DNA of 64,000 bases from Castanea sativa (GCF_040712315.1 NC_134013.1:3569001-3633000); one strand, 5' to 3'; numbered from the stretch's first letter, positions 11,814 to 23,696 are shown. Notes: generated by a model from the sequence alone, not told the origin. Translations and numbers: made by a program.

Positions 11814-12285
11814 GGTGCATTGAATAGAAATTACGACATAAATTGTAATCTTTATTATTAGGAATAAAATGTGTTGTAATGTGATAACTAAACCTATTCA
11901 TAAAGTTGGTTGTGAGTTATAACATTAAAATAAAATTTAAGATTTATTTTAGGAAATATCTTACTCATACAATTATATCTTCTTAATTTTTTTAAAAAAA
12001 ATTTAAGAGATATATATATATATATTATTTTTTATGTTTTTTTTTAATTTTTATAATTGTTAGATGTATATGGAAAGCTTTTTTATTTGAAAATATATTA
12101 AATTTTGAAATTATTAGACTTACTAAGAAATAGCTAGTAGCCTAGTACAACTCTTTTAAAAATGAATAGTTATTCCACATTTTGAAGAATAACTATTCAT
12201 ATAGGAGTGATTATTTCTTATAATAAAAACATAACCAAATTAAAGAATAGTTAAACCATACTATTACAATCAACCAAACATGCCC
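11814..12285. mobile_element. PIF/Harbinger-type MITE, TSD TAA
   Basis: Ends are GGGTATGATTGGTGCATTG and CAATCAACCAAACATGCCC, with TAA on both sides (11811-11813, 12286-12288). The interior is A/T-rich. Confidence 0.75.
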
Positions 12286-12314
12286 TAAGTAAACAATGAC
12301 CTTCAAATTCCTTA

Positions 12315-12902
12315 AACCTCGTTTGGGAGGAGGGAATGGAATGGAATGGAAAAGAATAATTTTAGAATATTCTTTTCATTCCTTGTTTGGGAGTTTTAAT
12401 GGAGGGAATGGAAAACTCATTCTCTTGTTTGAGAGTTTAAGTGGGAGGGAATGAAATGGATAGGAGGGAACACTCATTCTTCTCTATTCTCTTAAAACCT
12501 TAAATTTTCATTCCTCCTAAAATTAGGAGGAATGGGAGGGAATGAAATTAGATTTAATGATTTTTTTTTACTAAAACTCCCAAAATACCCCTATATATTC
12601 AACCATTTATTTTAAAATAGGGATCTAATAGTAATATTATCATAAAATGATTTCATTACATTCCCTCCATGTTACTCCCAAACAAGATTACTTATATTCC
12701 ATTCATTTTGATTCTTTTCCATTCCTTTATTTTAAAACATCTAATCAAGGTTACTTAATTTCATTCCATTCCATTATTTTCCATTCCATTCTCTTACTTA
12801 TATACATTCAATTCCATTTCATTCCATTCCTTTCTATTCCTTTATGATCATTTCATTCCATTCCCTTCCATTTCCTTCCCTTATGAACTCCCAAACGGAG
12901 TC
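12315..12902. mobile_element. PIF/Harbinger-type MITE rich in 'ggaatgg'/'ccattcc', TSD TTA
   Basis: Ends are AACCTCGTTTGGGAGG and CTCCCAAACGGAGTC; TTA sits at 12312-12314 and 12903-12905. Both arms carry GGAATGG-type repeats. The next element belongs to the same family. Confidence 0.8.
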
Positions 12903-12916
12903 TTAAAGTTGCTTTA

Positions 12917-13493
12917 GACTTTGTTTGAGAGGAGGGAATGGAATGGAATGAAAAAAATAAATTTAGGATATTCTTCTATTCCCTTGTTTGGGAGTTCTAA
13001 TAGAGGGAATAGAAAGTTTATTCCCTTATTTGGGAGTTTAAGTAGAAGGGAATGGAATGGGTAGAAGTGAACACTTATTCCTCTTTATTCCCTTAAAACT
13101 TCAAATTTTCATTCCTCCGAAATTGGGAGAAATGGGAGGAATGAAATTAGATTTAATAAATTTTTTACTAAAACTCTCAAAATACCCCTATATATTCAAC
13201 AATTTATTTTAAAATAGAGGTCTAATAGTAATATTGTCTAATAGTAATGATTCCATTCCATTTCATTCCCTCTATATTACTTCCAAACAAGATTACTTAC
13301 ATTTCATTCATTTTCATTCTTTTCCATTCCTTTATTTTAAAACATCCAATCAATGTTACTTAATTTTATTTTATTTCATTCTATTCCTTTTCCTTTCACT
13401 TACTTAAATGCATTCCATTCATTTCTTTTCCATCCCCTTATGATCATTCCATTTCATTTCATTCTATTCCTTTATAAACTCCCAAACGAAGTC
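12917..13493. mobile_element. second copy of the 'ggaatgg' MITE family, TSD TTA
   Basis: Ends are GACTTTGTTTGAGAGG and CTCCCAAACGAAGTC, with TTA at 12914-12916 and 13494-13496. It is similar to 12315-12902 along its whole length and lies 14 bp from it, so the pair is either a tandem copy or two nearby insertions. Confidence 0.8.
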
Positions 13494-13569
13494 TTAAAGT
13501 GTGTTTGTTTGGAGGTGAATAGAGAGGATGAAAAACTTTGGAGAGAAAATAGGAAGTAAAACATTTTTA

Positions 13570-14279
13570 GAGTGTGTTTGATTGGGTGGGAGAAAGGAAA
13601 ATAAATGGTAGAGTTTAGTTGTTTTTTCTCTTGACTTACCAAAAAAATTTCTCTTCAAAATGAAGAGAAAACTGAGAAGAAGAAACTCATTTAATACCCT
13701 TAAAATTTACCTTCAAGTCCCCAATGTTTTGGGTTTTTATTTTTCCCTTTCATTTTTTCTTCCTTTGTTACTACGTGCTAACTTCTTTTTTTTCCTTGAT
13801 TTTTTTTCTTTGTTACTACGTGATGGTTTTCAATTTTTATTATTTTTTTGTTCTTTTCTTTTGTCTGAACGTAGCTTCTTTTTTTTTCTTCTTTTTATTT
13901 TCTTTGACTTTTTCTAGATGTGGAGCTTTCTTTCTTCTTTTTTTTTTTCTTTTTTTTTTGTGCTCGTATGTTTATTTTCTCATTAATTTTGGTTGATTTA
14001 AAAAAAAAACATTTTGTTATGCTTTTTTATATACTTTAATTAGTGTCTATCTATACATTATTAAAAAAAAAAAAAAGTATAATGTGTTATCTTTTATTTT
14101 ATTTAATAGAAACGCGATGGTTAATTTATACCAACTTTATTTTCAATAAAACAAAAAAACTTTTCATTCGTCTACTTTTCCACCCAACCAAATACAAATA
14201 AAGAAAATTAAATTTTTTTTTACCCCCTCTACATTTTCTATCCTCTTACTTTTTTTTTAACTCCCCCAACCAAAAGGAC
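13570..14279. mobile_element. T-rich MITE (possibly nested) abutting the AAE stop codon
   Basis: The right end is CCCCCAACCAAAAGGAC followed by TTA (14280-14282). The left end is GAGTGTGTTTGATTGGGTGGG preceded by TTA (13567-13569); a second possible left end is at 13497 and an inner right end at about 14176-14192, so two elements may be nested. The TTA on the right is, on the minus strand, the TAA stop of the AAE gene. An AATAAA on the minus strand (about 14142-14137) could serve polyadenylation. Confidence 0.6.
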
Positions 14280-17200
14280 TTATATTCTACTGATGCTCTT
14301 CTTTGGAAGGCTTCCTATGGTCTTAGCCTTTTCCCTTAAAACAAATTTCTGTATCTTCCCAGTTGAAGTCTTTGGCAGATCATCCAAAAAAACAACAGTT
14401 CGAGGAGCCATGTAATGGGGCAATCGATCTCGACAAAACTTCATAATCTCCTCTGCATTGGCATTAAACCCATTCTTCAACTTCACAAATGCACAAGGTG
14501 TCTCCCCCCAGAAATCATCAGGTTTTCCCACAACAGCTGCCTCAAGAATTGCTGGATAACTATAAAGTGCAGCTTCCACCTCAATTGTGCTAATATTTTC
14601 TCCCCCAGAAATGATAATGTCCTTTGAACGATCCTTTAGTTCAATGTAGCCATCAGAGTGTTTCACTCCCAAGTCCCCACTTCGATACCATCCACCATTG
14701 AATGCTTCCTGTGTTGCTTTCAAATTTTTGTAGTATCCATTCATGACACTGTTGCCTCTAAGCATGACTTCTCCCATGGTTTTTGCATCAGGGGGTACAC
14801 TCTTCATGGTAACAGGGTCTTTAATGTCGACTTCCTCAAGGCCAGGATGGTGCAACCCTTGACGAGCCTTGAGCTTTGCCTGAGTTTCTCGAGGAAGAGA
14901 ATCCCATTCAGGTTTCCAAGTGCAAACTGTTGCAGGACCATAAGTTTCTGTCAGACCATATGAGTGGGTAACATCGAATCCTAGCTCCTCCATCTTGAGT
15001 AGTACATGTAGTGGTGGAGGTGCACCACCAGTCACGACTGCCACCTTGCCTGGAAGTTTCCTCCGCTCACTGGCTGTTGCATTTATTATCATGTTCAGAA
15101 CTGTGGGTGCACCACCCAAGTTGGTTACCTTGTGTTGAGAAATATTCTCAAAAATTCCTCTTGCAGTCACATTCCTTTGGCAGACATTTGTGCCACCTTG
15201 AGTAGCCACAGCCCATGGGAAACACCACCCATTGCAGTGAAACATGGGAACACACCATAAATATACAGACATTGAGCTCATCCCATTGAAAAGTGCCACT
15301 GAAAGTGCATTGAGATAGGCACCTCTATGGCTATAAACAACACCTTTTGGGCTTGATGTGGTACCTGAAGTGTAATTTAGCGAGATTGGATCACATTCAT
15401 CATTTGGCCACCTGATCTCAAAATCAAGTCTGCCGGTTAGTAAAAGACTCTCATATTCCAGATAGTTCGACGTGGAAATGGTGTTGCTGATGGTAGAGGA
15501 TGATTGATCAGACTCTGGAATTAAGATTAGAAGGGGTAGCTTGGTCCTCGTATTGGAAAGAATATCAATTGCTCCTTGAGCAATATGAAGAAATTCATAG
15601 TCTACGAAAATGATTTTGGCCTCTGAATGTCTCAATAATACTGACAACATTGCCGAATCATGACGGATATTTAGTGTACAAAGAACACCGCCTACCATTG
15701 GAACACCAAAGTGTAGCTCATACATTGCTGGAATGTTAGGGGCCAATGCAGCAACCTGCTCAAGTGAGTAAAAAGTTTATAATAAACACAAATAAAAATT
15801 AAGGATGTTGTGATCTTAGCTCATTGTAGGAGACTGCTTTCATGCTTCTGAGAGGGGCAAAATAAAAAGAAATTTTAGGAAATAAAGTAACATAGTTAAT
15901 ACTTTAAAGAATTGACGCCTCAAGCACTTTAAATAACAGAAGAAATTGTATAGATCCATGAGAAGCCACTCACTCTATTCATTTTAAGATATCCATTTTG
16001 AAAAGTTAGATATAAAAATTTTAATTTTCTTAATCTATCTTTCCGAGGAAAAAGTTGAAATGCACTTATAAACTTCAACGAAATATAAATTAAAACTTGG
16101 ATTCTTTCAATGGGTACTCTCACTTTAAGGGGGATGGGATACAAGGAAATCTTTATCAGCAACAAAGCTTACATTTTCGGACAAGAGCATTGCAGTTCAG
16201 TGGCATTGTCCGATCTCCCTAGGGGAAGAATCAGATTTTGAATCCTCCTCTCCCACTTGTTACAAGCAAAAAAAAAAAAAAACAAAAAAAAACAAGCAAA
16301 CAGGCAAATTTACAATTTCCAATCATTGCCAGAAATGGGCGTCAAGGATAGAACAAAAGTAAAAACAAAAACAAGCCAAGAAAGAAATTAAATGATATGA
16401 CTCATATTTGATACTTGTTAAAGTGAAACGCAAGGTCTCAAAGCCTAAATACTTTATTAAACTTCCATCAAGATGTTGTTCACAATGTACTGAAATCTGG
16501 TGATAATGATCCAATTATTTCAGCATAAATTACTTGCGAAGACTATGACACTATGAAGAGAATTACACTCAAACTATTACAAAAAGTTATTTTTAAAACT
16601 AAAGGATAACAACAAACAATGTCAATTTTATATGTGGAACAAAACCCATCCGACAATGCCACTGCCTCTATTTTTAAGCCAGGTGAAGTTACTGGGGAGC
16701 AAACCCCAAACATAGCGCCATATTTCTAAGTATAGGTGTCATTATGCCAAAAGGCCATATGCAATTTTTTTAAAATGATAAGTTATACATTCACCTGATG
16801 AGTCTTTTATCAACTGACATGGTTCGTTGGAAATTTTTTAGCATCACTATATGCATAGTATTCATATTCATACATAATTGATTGTTATTGTTAATACCAA
16901 TGGTGAAGTGAGGCAATTTTTTCAAGCACGGGCAAAATTATATAATAAACCCTTTAATTTTTCAATTTATGCACAATTCGATGGAGGGAGTTCTTTCAAA
17001 CTCCATTGAAAGAACTTAAAGGCCCCTTACAAAGCGAAAAATGGGGTTGGAGAATTCGAACCCATGTTCTTCCCAATGGAAAGAAGCAAGTAGTGCCAAT
17101 AAATCATACCACTACTCTAGACTACAATAGAGGAATATAATTGTAGTTAAAAAAGATACATTAATTAAAGAAGTAATAGAGGCTATGACTTCGGATAGAA

Positions 17201-18215
17201 TATAATGGAGGAAAACAATACATTTAGCTGATCATGACTAACCTTATCAAGGATTCGTAGCCAACACAAAAAACTTTTGGACTAAGGCCTTGTTGTTGTA
17301 GAATATAATTTATGCATTACAGGTACTAGGAATTTATTCCCTCATTTTTAGTGTTTTTTTTAGGTCTATGCAACCAAATTGAAGTCCTTTTATAATAATG
17401 TAGTAATTTTTCTACAATAATTTTAAAAAAATTGGCCTGTAGATTGTAACCAAAAATTAAAGTCCAAAACATATTATTAAAAATTCTCTTCAAATTACTT
17501 TCACGCAAGGAAAATTAAATAAAGGAAAATGTTTCTCTCCTTGCAGACTTCTCTATCTTTTTTTGGTTTTATTTTGAAAATCTAACTGTTAAATTGTATA
17601 TTCTTATTATATTTTCCATGGTTGCAAAATTTCAAGAAAATTAAAGATTAATTACTATTTCATCAATCAAATGTTTAAATTTCAAGTTTTTGTAGTATAA
17701 AATTATGCATAAAAATAACTTTATTGATTGAATAGTAGACAATATTCAATTTGAACGAAATTTGAAATACATGTTAAAAACATTATAAAAAAATTTCAAA
17801 ATTCAAACCCAATAAAAAAAATTATATGAAAAATTTGAAAGGTTTTAACCTTGTAAAGTCATTGATGGTTGAATAAGAGATCTGTGGTTCAATTTTCGCA
17901 TACATTAAAAACTGATTAGTGTCTTAATCTGATGATAAAGAGCTATCATCAAAAGCAGACGCTATAGGTTGAAACTCTCTTAACAAAACCAAAAAAAAAA
18001 AAAAAGTCAGTACTTACCACATCTCCACGAGAAATTCCAAGCTGGGCAAGAGCAGAAGCAAGTTTTGTGCAGCGTTCAAAGGTGTCTTTCCAAGTGTACC
18101 GGACATCACCGTACACAATAGAGGATTTATCATTGTAGACCAATGCTGACCGCTTCAAGAAGCTGATGGGAGAGAGAGGGGTGTAATTTGCAGAGCTCCG
18201 GATCATACCCTCCAT
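14280..18215 (-). CDS. AAE1: AAE1-like acyl-activating enzyme (acyl-CoA synthetase), copy B, complete
   Basis: Two exons on the minus strand: 18215-18018 (66 codons, donor GTAAGTA at 18017) and 15755-14280 (acceptor ...GAGCAG, phase 0), giving 557 residues, the usual length of this family. The enzyme should activate a carboxylic acid with ATP and CoA through an acyl-AMP. Visible motifs: P-loop [12 protein letters not shown] (about 193-204), YGLTETYG (about 332-339), WYRSGDLG (about 422-429), [16 protein letters not shown] (hinge region) and C-terminal [10 protein letters not shown] with catalytic Lys533. The protein ends SRI, a plausible minor PTS1, so peroxisomal import is likely. Overall likeness is to plant AAE1 (probable peroxisomal AAE); the substrate cannot be read from sequence. 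The 3' UTR is replaced by MITE sequence right after the TAA. Start chosen at MEGMIRSS, as in the paralogue at 368-565. Confidence 0.93.
15756..18017 (-). other. 2.26-kb intron of AAE copy B with retroposon insertions
   Basis: This single intron has no coding content. It holds a SINE-like piece at about 16160-16290 (box-B-like TTTTGAATCCTCC followed by an A-rich tail), tRNA-like 'ggagaattcgaaccc' at about 17048, a SINE at about 17853-17990, and a stretch shared with the intron of copy A (about 17430-17520). Confidence 0.7.
17853..17990 (+). mobile_element. SINE (tRNA-derived family, copy 1)
   Basis: The body reads '...gatggttgaataagagatctg', box-B-like GGTTCAATTTTCGC, then ACTGATTAGTGTCTTAATCTG, AGAGCTATCATC and AGGTTGAAACTCTCT, with an A-rich tail. 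The same body occurs at 20501-20613 and 26626-26785. It lies in the AAE intron, opposite to the gene's direction. Confidence 0.7.
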
Positions 18216-19202
18216 CGGCTTTTACTTCAGAGACAACAACAAAATAAAAAATATAATAATAAATAAAAAATTTGTTGCTGGATAAGTGGAGATGGAAGAG
18301 CTACTCTTTGGAGTTTGGACTATTTCTAAGGATATTTTGAACAAAAGACTTTTATTTTGTATTTTTAACTTACAAACATATCCTCCAAGTGCCAACTCAT
18401 GCGGCATATGGGAGAGGTTTAAGTTCAGTGTATCAAGGTCATTAGATTTGTTCTATTAAGTGGTAATTTTTAGGCATATGGCAACATCTTATCGGGTTCA
18501 ATGCACAAAATGCTAGAAACCTATTTTAGAACAATTTTTTTTTTCTTGAGCTTTGTCACGATAAAGTAGACTTTGAGTGGTGTTTATCACTTTCAAATAA
18601 ATTCTCTCTCTCTCATTTTTTCTTTGTTACTTATATTCCTCCAAATAACGCATATTTTGATTTCATTTTCATTTTTGTTTTTTTTATTCATTTTATGTTT
18701 TCATTTTAATTTTTTGTATATATTTAAGAGAAATAGTACAAATTATAAAATAGAAAAAGGGCCGCCTTTAAAAAGCTCCACCCAGCACAGCCCCACCAAA
18801 TTTTATCATGCTAAATCATTTTTGCTAAATTTTTATCATGCTAAATCAGTATAATAGCGGATAAGATACGAAAATTTCACACTTTTTTATAGTTATTATC
18901 AATATTACTATTAAAATAGCCATTTTACAGTTATTATATATTTATTACTAAAAAAAAAAGTTTTTATAATGAAATGATAATCAATGTAATTTTTATTTAA
19001 TAAATAATCAATATAACTGATATAACAACAGATATCGTTGCTGGGGGGTCGGGAGGACTCGAACTCAAAACTTAAGTTTTGTTAACCCAATGCCTGGCCA
19101 ATCGATGACATGCCACATTAGTTACAATGTGATATCACATCAATGGTGTAATTATCTTCTTCTCTTTTTAAGATATGATACATTACTCTATAACACTTAT
19201 AT

Positions 19203-19485
19203 ACTACTAGCCTCATCGCACAAGCTTTGCGCGAGAGGTTTTTTTTTTTTTTTTGTCTAGTGTTATAATTTTTTTTTTAAAAAAATTTAGATAAGTTTGT
19301 TTTGAAGATATGAATTAGTAAGAGAGTGTTCTATTTTGTAGGCATTTTAAGTGGAGTTGGAGATATACTTTTACTAGGTTGTCCTCAAGTTTTTTCCCTA
19401 TTAAACGTAAGGTTTATGGGTAATTCTAAACCACATAAAAGTCTAGCCCAAAGAGAAAGGTCATATTATAAATAGTATAGATGAT
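19203..19485 (+). repeat. dispersed repeat starting 'gcctcatcgcacaagc', copy 1
   Basis: This segment is missing at the equivalent point of copy A (about 7705 and 8250). About 150 bp of it (AGGCATTTTAAGTGGAGTTGG and following) recurs in reverse orientation at about 31030-31180. The element class is unclear. Confidence 0.55.
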
Positions 19486-19550
19486 TTGTAATATTACATG
19501 ATAAGTTGTGTAAGTAGTGATTGAACGATAGTATTTTCACAAGCACCCAT

Positions 19551-20324
19551 TGTAAATGCACAATTGTACCCGGACCTAAAAATAAGTGTTGGGTTCAGGC
19601 CCAATGAGTCTTATACAATAAAATTTGTAGAGTATGGATTTGAAATCTAGGTTCAGGATGTTGGAAATTTGATTAACAGGCTAGAGTGCCACTATCTGTG
19701 CAAATGGTAAACGAATATGACAAAGAGACCTCCTCGGACGTAAGCCGAGGACGATTTGTATATATATTCTCTTTCTATACCAAAGTTTACAATTTTTAGT
19801 TTCTGTTTTCTTTCAGCAGAAAGTGTAGATCCCCCTTCTCTTTCCTCTCTCGTTTCCTTATATACTTCTTCTTCACTGGTTCATCCACATGTCATACAAA
19901 TCTTCTCCTTGGATACTTGTCCCATCCACCACCTTCTTGAAGTCTTCAAATAACAGCAGGGAGGCTGAATCCTACTGTTCAGAGGTCATTTCCCCATTAA
20001 TGCGGCCAGGGAGGTAGATTCAGGGCTTTTAATGTGGTGATAACAGCTTTTTTCTTAGATATTTCTCACATGTCTATGCTTCTAAAGAGTGTTTGGATCA
20101 CCCTCTTACCCACCAGTTCTTCCAGAGTTCTGCCTCTAACTCATTTAGCAAGTCTCAGGGTCATTGCTGGACCCGTCCAATGAGACACTCCTCCTCGGAC
20201 AACTCCTCGGACTACTACAATGCAGATTGACTTGTGGGCCTAGAGGCCCTGATCAAATCAAACTGGTACCAGCCAATCAGGCTCGAAAACCAAATGTTTA
20301 TTCAAGAGTTTTTACCCCCCCACA
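19551..20324 (-). mobile_element. solo LTR (774 bp) with perfect 5-bp target duplication
   Basis: On the minus strand it starts TGTGGGGGGGTAAAAACTC and ends TGCATTTACA. CCCAT lies on both sides (19546-19550, 20325-20329). Motifs 'cctcggac...gccgagga' relate it to the LTR at 6367-7191. The copy A flank (about 7785 and 8330) has no such insertion. No internal domain remains. Confidence 0.82.
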
Positions 20325-20500
20325 CCCATTGTTTTTTATTATTTATAGAAACTCACAAGCACCCGCTTATTAACATTAATCACATGTCATGTCTCCTCTA
20401 TAATTAAATAGTACTATGTCAAATGATAGGTGTTAAAATAAATGTTTGTAAACATCAACACACCAAAATCAAAATTACACCAAATTAGAAAATGTAATTT

Positions 20501-20613
20501 AGTGGATTCTAGTTAGCTTAATCGATTAGCGTCTTGGTCTGATAATAAAGAGTTATTATTAGAAGCGGACATCATAGGTTGAAACTCTATAAAATAAAAA
20601 AATAAATAAAAAC
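20501..20613 (+). mobile_element. SINE copy 2, internally deleted
   Basis: It starts GGATTCTAGTTAGCTTAATCG (box A-like), then jumps to GCGTCTTGGTCTGATAATAA and ends AGGTTGAAACTCT plus an A-rich tail. The tRNA box B part seen in copies 1 and 3 is lost. TAATTTA flanks both sides, and copy A keeps the empty site (AATGTAATTTATGTTTTAG). Confidence 0.7.
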
Positions 20614-20800
20614 ATAATTTATGTTTTAGTCTAAATAATAAATTTAACCACTCTAACATGAAATAAAGCAAATAAAACGGAAGATTGAAAAAGTAAAAGA
20701 ATCTTACTTCCTACTATTCTAGATTAGCAAAATGATAAGTCATTTAATTAAATAAAATTACTAATTTGACCTAATTAGCTACTACTAGCTAGAGTGGTAG

Positions 20801-21370
20801 TAGGGGTGGGAAAATTTGACACGACTCACGAACCAGACACAATACGACAAGAAATTAATAAGTTATGGGTTGAGGCTTAATGGGTTCGTGTCATATTCGG
20901 GTTGATACGACTGACCCATTTAAAAAATGGGTTGGGTTAGAGTCAATCATTTGAAACTCGTTTGACCAGTTTCACTTGTTTAATTAAATGACATTTTACC
21001 AATACACCATTCCAACCCTAGGCATATAAACTTATTAATTGTTGTGGTTTATCTTTTTTTGACAAATTATGACTGATTATTTGTGATATTGAGATATGTT
21101 TTAATTTTGAATCATTATTAATGATGCAGTTACTTGTTAGTTTTGAATTTTATGTTAAATTTTTTTATTTGTTTGGCTTTTAATAATTCATATCAATTTG
21201 GTTAATACTAATATTAGTTTTTTTTTTTCATTTTGATAAAATTTGATAAAGGGGTCGTGTTAAGGTTAAAAAATTCTGACCCGTTTAATAAACATGTCGA
21301 GTTAAGGTTGACTTATATAGTCAAATATTCATGAGGCAACACGACAAGCGAACACGAATTGCCAGCCCTA
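20801..21370. mobile_element. hAT-type non-autonomous element with 8-bp target duplication
   Basis: Ends are TAGGGGTGGGAAAATT and, inverted, TAGGGCTGGCAATTCG. Flanks are AGTGGTAG (20793-20800) and AGTTGTAG (21371-21378), eight bases with one mismatch, as expected for hAT. Copy A has the empty site at about 8665. Subterminal sequence is rich in 'gacccgtt/acacgac' phrases. No transposase. Confidence 0.78.
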
Positions 21371-21840
21371 AGTTGTAGCATGGCTAGTCAGTCATAATTT
21401 TATGAATTACCAAATATTGAACTAGAAAAGATGCAAAATTACTGAACATAACATTAGATTTTATAATTAAATTCAACCATGTGTTGGTATTGATCAATGA
21501 GCCACATAGTCGAATTTAATAAACCTTTGAATAATAGAACATATTGTGTATTGTATTGATATTGACACAATCACATAGTCAAATTTAATTATCCTTTTAA
21601 ATAATATAACACATTGTTTGTTGTATTGATATTGAGACAATCACATAATTAAAATATTACTCACCAGTAAAAGAGTACGGTAACAACAAACCATAAGTAG
21701 ATTAGGGATTACACTTTTTAATGAATTTATATATACATTCTATAGCATTTTTTTCTTCTTCTTCTTTTGTTTGGCTCAAGTTTTTTAACTTATTTGTTAG
21801 TGTATAGTTTTGTAAGGCCTCTTTTTTTATTGGTACATCT

Positions 21841-22275
21841 GTAGTTATGTTAACTTTCAATAAATGTTTCTCAAAAAAAAAAAAACTTTCAGTAAATAAG
21901 CAACTATAAATATAACAGTTTCTCAAAAAAAAAAAAAAAACTATAAAATAACAAAAGAGCTCACTGCCCATTTAATCAATTTTGAGATAACGAGGCCCGT
22001 ATTTTCATTGTTATTTATAATTGGTCTATTGAAAGTCCATAAGAGTTAAGACCTTAACGGTTTCCATACAGTATAAGCTAATCTTCTCATTTCCATTAAC
22101 CCTTTTTTATAAATATTAAAAAAAAATCATGATTCCATGATCAATTTTGTTTAAGTTAACAATAGATTTTAACAACTTAATTATTTGATAATCAAACATA
22201 CTAGTTGTCATTGTTGTCAACACAAGAATCGCGATAGTAATAATACCTTTATATTTGAAAAAACAAAATATAACT

Positions 22276-22316
<41 letters not shown>

Positions 22317-22639
22317 AGATTGACATGAGATTCTAGCAGAATAAAAGAGGAAGTTCATTAAGCACGAATCATCAATCACATTAAAATCATAAATTAGAAA
22401 TTTTACCAGTACTTAAGTTAACTAAAACCCATAAGAATGAGCGGTTGATATAATATAATTGAGCACATACCTGTTGACTTTAGGCCTTTTGAGTTAACGG
22501 TTGTTTTTATATATTATATTAATTATTTTTATAAAAAAAAACTCTCTAAGATGTTGGCCTTCCCAGCAATTTGTAGTATCTCTATATGCGCATATAGTAG
22601 CGTGAATATCATGATTTTTTTTTTAAATCATTTTTTTTT
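21841..22639. other. intergenic, (CT)n microsatellite
   Basis: No gene. A pure (CT)16 run lies at 22281-22313, with poly-A stretches at about 21870 and 21925. Confidence 0.7.
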
Positions 22640-23696
22640 CCTGTGTATACAACAACTAGAAAGACTAAAATAGCATTGCCATCAAGGGAGTCAAAATTTT
22701 TAGCGTTTACCATCTCAAAACACTAATTTTTTGCTTTTAACACCTCACTTTATAATACATCATACATTAAAGATTCTATTTTTTTTACCACTTCGTTTAA
22801 ATTTTATTTTTTTATTCTTTGTATATTTCTTTCTCTCTCTTCTTATCTGTGTTTCTCCCTTTCTGAAAACCCACCACTTTCTTTGCAAACCCACACCCAT
22901 GGCTCGCCGCTGCCAACCACCACCATAAAAAAAAAAAAAGTAAAACCACTCGCCAGTGCCACCACAGCTACAACAACTGCCATTGTCACCACCACCCACA
23001 ACCATGACCTCCAACCACCAAAATCATAACCAAATCACAAATCCAAACCCACAGCCTCATCACCATTCACCACCAACAATCGGAAAAAGAAAAAGAAAAG
23101 AAAAACAACCCTCCAAAGTCACAACCAAATCACAAGCCCACAACCCAAACCTACGTTGATCACAATTTCAAATCACAAACCCACAACTCGGACCCCATCG
23201 ATCACAATCTCAAATCAAAAACCCACAACCTAGACCCACGCCGATCACAATTCCAAATCACAAACCTATAACCCAGACCCAAGCTGATCAGAATCACAAC
23301 CAAACCACAATTCCAATGACCACCACGCCGATCAGACACCCATGCCAATCAACTCGATGACCCATGTTGATTAACTCGATGACCCACGCCGAACTCTTAG
23401 CTGATGACCCATGCTGATCTCCCCTCAACACTGATGCCCACGCCGTAAAATAGAGAGAAACAGAAGCTATGGGAAAGAGAGAAGACAAAAGTGAGAGAGG
23501 AGAGAAAAGAACGAAGAGAAAAAGTTACCGTTGGGAATAAAAAAAAAGTTTAACATTTATGCTACATTGAGCTGTTATTAATAACAACAAACTGTAGCTG
23601 TGTGTCAAAATTTTTAGCATTTGAAATCTTTGATGTAGTGGGTTTTTTTGTGTATTGGTGGTAAAATTTAGCTTTTAGCATTTTTATCACCCTTAA
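22640..23696. repeat. CA-rich repetitive region, possible MITE
   Basis: A CACAACCCA/AAATCACAAACCC-rich stretch (about 22870-23300) lies between AAGGGAGTCAAAATTTTTAGC (about 22685) and an inverted-like end ...TTTTTATCACCCTT (about 23694). The ends resemble TIRs only loosely. Peptides from it are low-complexity Pro/His/Asn runs and not a gene. Confidence 0.4.

Larger units (their letters stand above)
18216..21840. repeat. 5' flank of AAE copy B, paralogous to 566-9215
   Basis: Collinear stretches match copy A: leader and promoter (about 18216-18540 vs 566-850), AAAAAGGGCCGCCTTT (about 18755 vs 6099), GTGATATCACATCAATGG (about 19130), CATTAATCACATGTCATG (about 20373) and AGATTAGGGATTACACTTTT (about 21700). 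It is shorter because it lacks the MULE, the local tandem duplications and the solo LTR of copy A. It has its own insertions, listed separately. Confidence 0.85.

Noticed and set aside
12647..13996. Several His/Phe-rich ORFs
   Set aside because: They are translations of 'ccattcc' and T-rich MITE interiors.
14415..15205. Plus-strand ORFs opposite AAE exon 2
   Set aside because: Shadow frames of a well-supported minus-strand exon.
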